A stretch of DNA of 6,756 nt from Scatosoma sp045660225. Its GTDB lineage: Bacteria > Bacillota > Clostridia > Christensenellales > Borkfalkiaceae. The stretch is from positions 1 through 6,756 of the forward strand of contig JAZRDK010000091.1 of the NCBI GenBank assembly GCA_045660225.1, in the 5' to 3' direction. Shown piece after piece: positions 6,504 to 6,756 of the stretch. The stretch's first letter is position 1; the number at the start of each line of letters is the position of its first letter. Below the pieces are notes generated by a model. It was not told where the DNA came from. It made no database searches and saw only the letters and a program-made list of their open reading frames with translations. The position numbers and the translations under genes are program-made.

Positions 6504-6630
6504 TGCGTCGCAATACTTCGTCGAAACTTGCGTTTTGCTCAGTCGTGTACGCCCAAGTACACTCCTGTCGCAAAGCCACGTTTCTCCTAGTCTTGCTCGC
6601 ATCTTGCTTTGCTTTATGTAAAGACGTATT
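6504..6630 (+). repeat. 127-bp tandem repeat unit, copy 1
   Basis: The unit starts TGCGTCGCAATACTTCG and ends AAAGACGTATT. The next 126 bases, to the end of the window, repeat it without a mismatch. It begins 12 bases after the activating enzyme's stop. The bases from the stop (TAAAGcaaagaat, 6491-6503) resemble the unit's own TAAAGACGTAT tail, so the element may really start at the stop codon. It is noncoding: 127 is not a multiple of 3, so any frame shifts between copies. Confidence 0.9.
6523..6584 (+). other. Three-stem imperfect hairpin in repeat copy 1
   Basis: Nested pairs: GAAAC (6523-6527) with GTTTC (6580-6584); GTTTTGC (6532-6538) with GCAAAGC (6570-6576), seven pairs including one T-G; GTGTAC (6545-6550) with GTACAC (6557-6562) around a 6-base loop. 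Internal loop sizes (6 left, 7 right) equal those of the hairpin at 5438-5497, although outer and middle stem sequences differ. Confidence 0.6.
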
Positions 6631-6756
6631 TGCGTCGCAATACTTCGTCGAAACTTGCGTTTTGCTCAGTCGTGTACGCCCAAGTACACTCCTGTCGCAA
6701 AGCCACGTTTCTCCTAGTCTTGCTCGCATCTTGCTTTGCTTTATGTAAAGACGTAT
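6631..6756 (+). repeat. 127-bp tandem repeat unit, copy 2 (cut at window end)
   Basis: Identical to the first 126 bases of copy 1, with the window ending one base before the unit is complete. The copy number beyond the edge is unknown. Nothing resembling a coding region is present. Confidence 0.9.
6650..6711 (+). other. Three-stem imperfect hairpin in repeat copy 2
   Basis: Exact duplicate of the hairpin at 6523-6584, shifted by 127 bases. Because it is identical, it adds no independent support for the structure. Confidence 0.55.

Noticed and set aside
6393..6729. Minus-strand ORFs of 69 and 109 residues that share the same N-terminal peptide
   Set aside because: The shared peptide simply comes from the 127-bp repeat read antisense. 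The period is not divisible by 3, so the frame changes between copies, and there is no ribosome binding site or recognisable protein.
6504..6756. CRISPR array
   Set aside because: The whole 127-base unit is repeated with no variable spacers between short repeats, and no cas gene is present.

Overview
The window is a plus-strand piece of a bacterial microcompartment locus built around a glycyl radical enzyme (GRE). It holds six genes in one orientation: a PduL-type phosphotransacylase, an EutN/PduN-type shell pentamer, a PduS/RnfC-like iron-sulfur flavoprotein, a PduT-type tandem-BMC shell protein, a GRE that reads as a cobalamin-independent propane-1,2-diol (or glycerol) dehydratase, and its radical-SAM activating enzyme. 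This set matches a glycyl radical microcompartment (GRM) of the 1,2-propanediol type. No hexameric BMC-H shell gene, CoA-acylating aldehyde dehydrogenase or alcohol dehydrogenase is present, so the locus almost certainly continues outside the window, probably upstream. Gene content, purine-rich ribosome binding sites and close relatedness of the GRE to the Roseburia-type enzyme suggest an anaerobic, probably gut-associated Clostridia-like Firmicute. That assignment is inference; no rRNA or other marker gene is present.

Layout: 29-2827 is a tight operon (pduL, pduN, pduS, pduT; the gaps are short and pduS/pduT overlap by one base). A 43-base gap with a perfect 6-bp hairpin precedes the GRE (2871-5402). 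A 304-base gene-free gap (5403-5706) with hairpins and direct repeats separates the GRE from the activating enzyme (5707-6492). The last 264 bases carry two exact copies of a 127-bp tandem unit running to the window edge.

How the genes work together: the activating enzyme installs a radical on Gly819 of the GRE, which dehydrates 1,2-propanediol to propionaldehyde. A CoA-dependent aldehyde dehydrogenase, not seen here, would make propionyl-CoA. PduL converts this to propionyl phosphate and releases CoA inside the shell. PduS and the PduT-like trimer, which keeps the pore cysteine Cys38, are candidates for moving electrons across the shell. The pentamer caps shell vertices.

The least-explained part is the noncoding DNA. 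The gap between GRE and activating enzyme holds a diverged copy of the element repeated after the activating enzyme. Both fold into the same three-stem hairpin, with stem sequences changed but pairing kept. This structured element, which brackets the activating-enzyme gene, is the main candidate for something undescribed.
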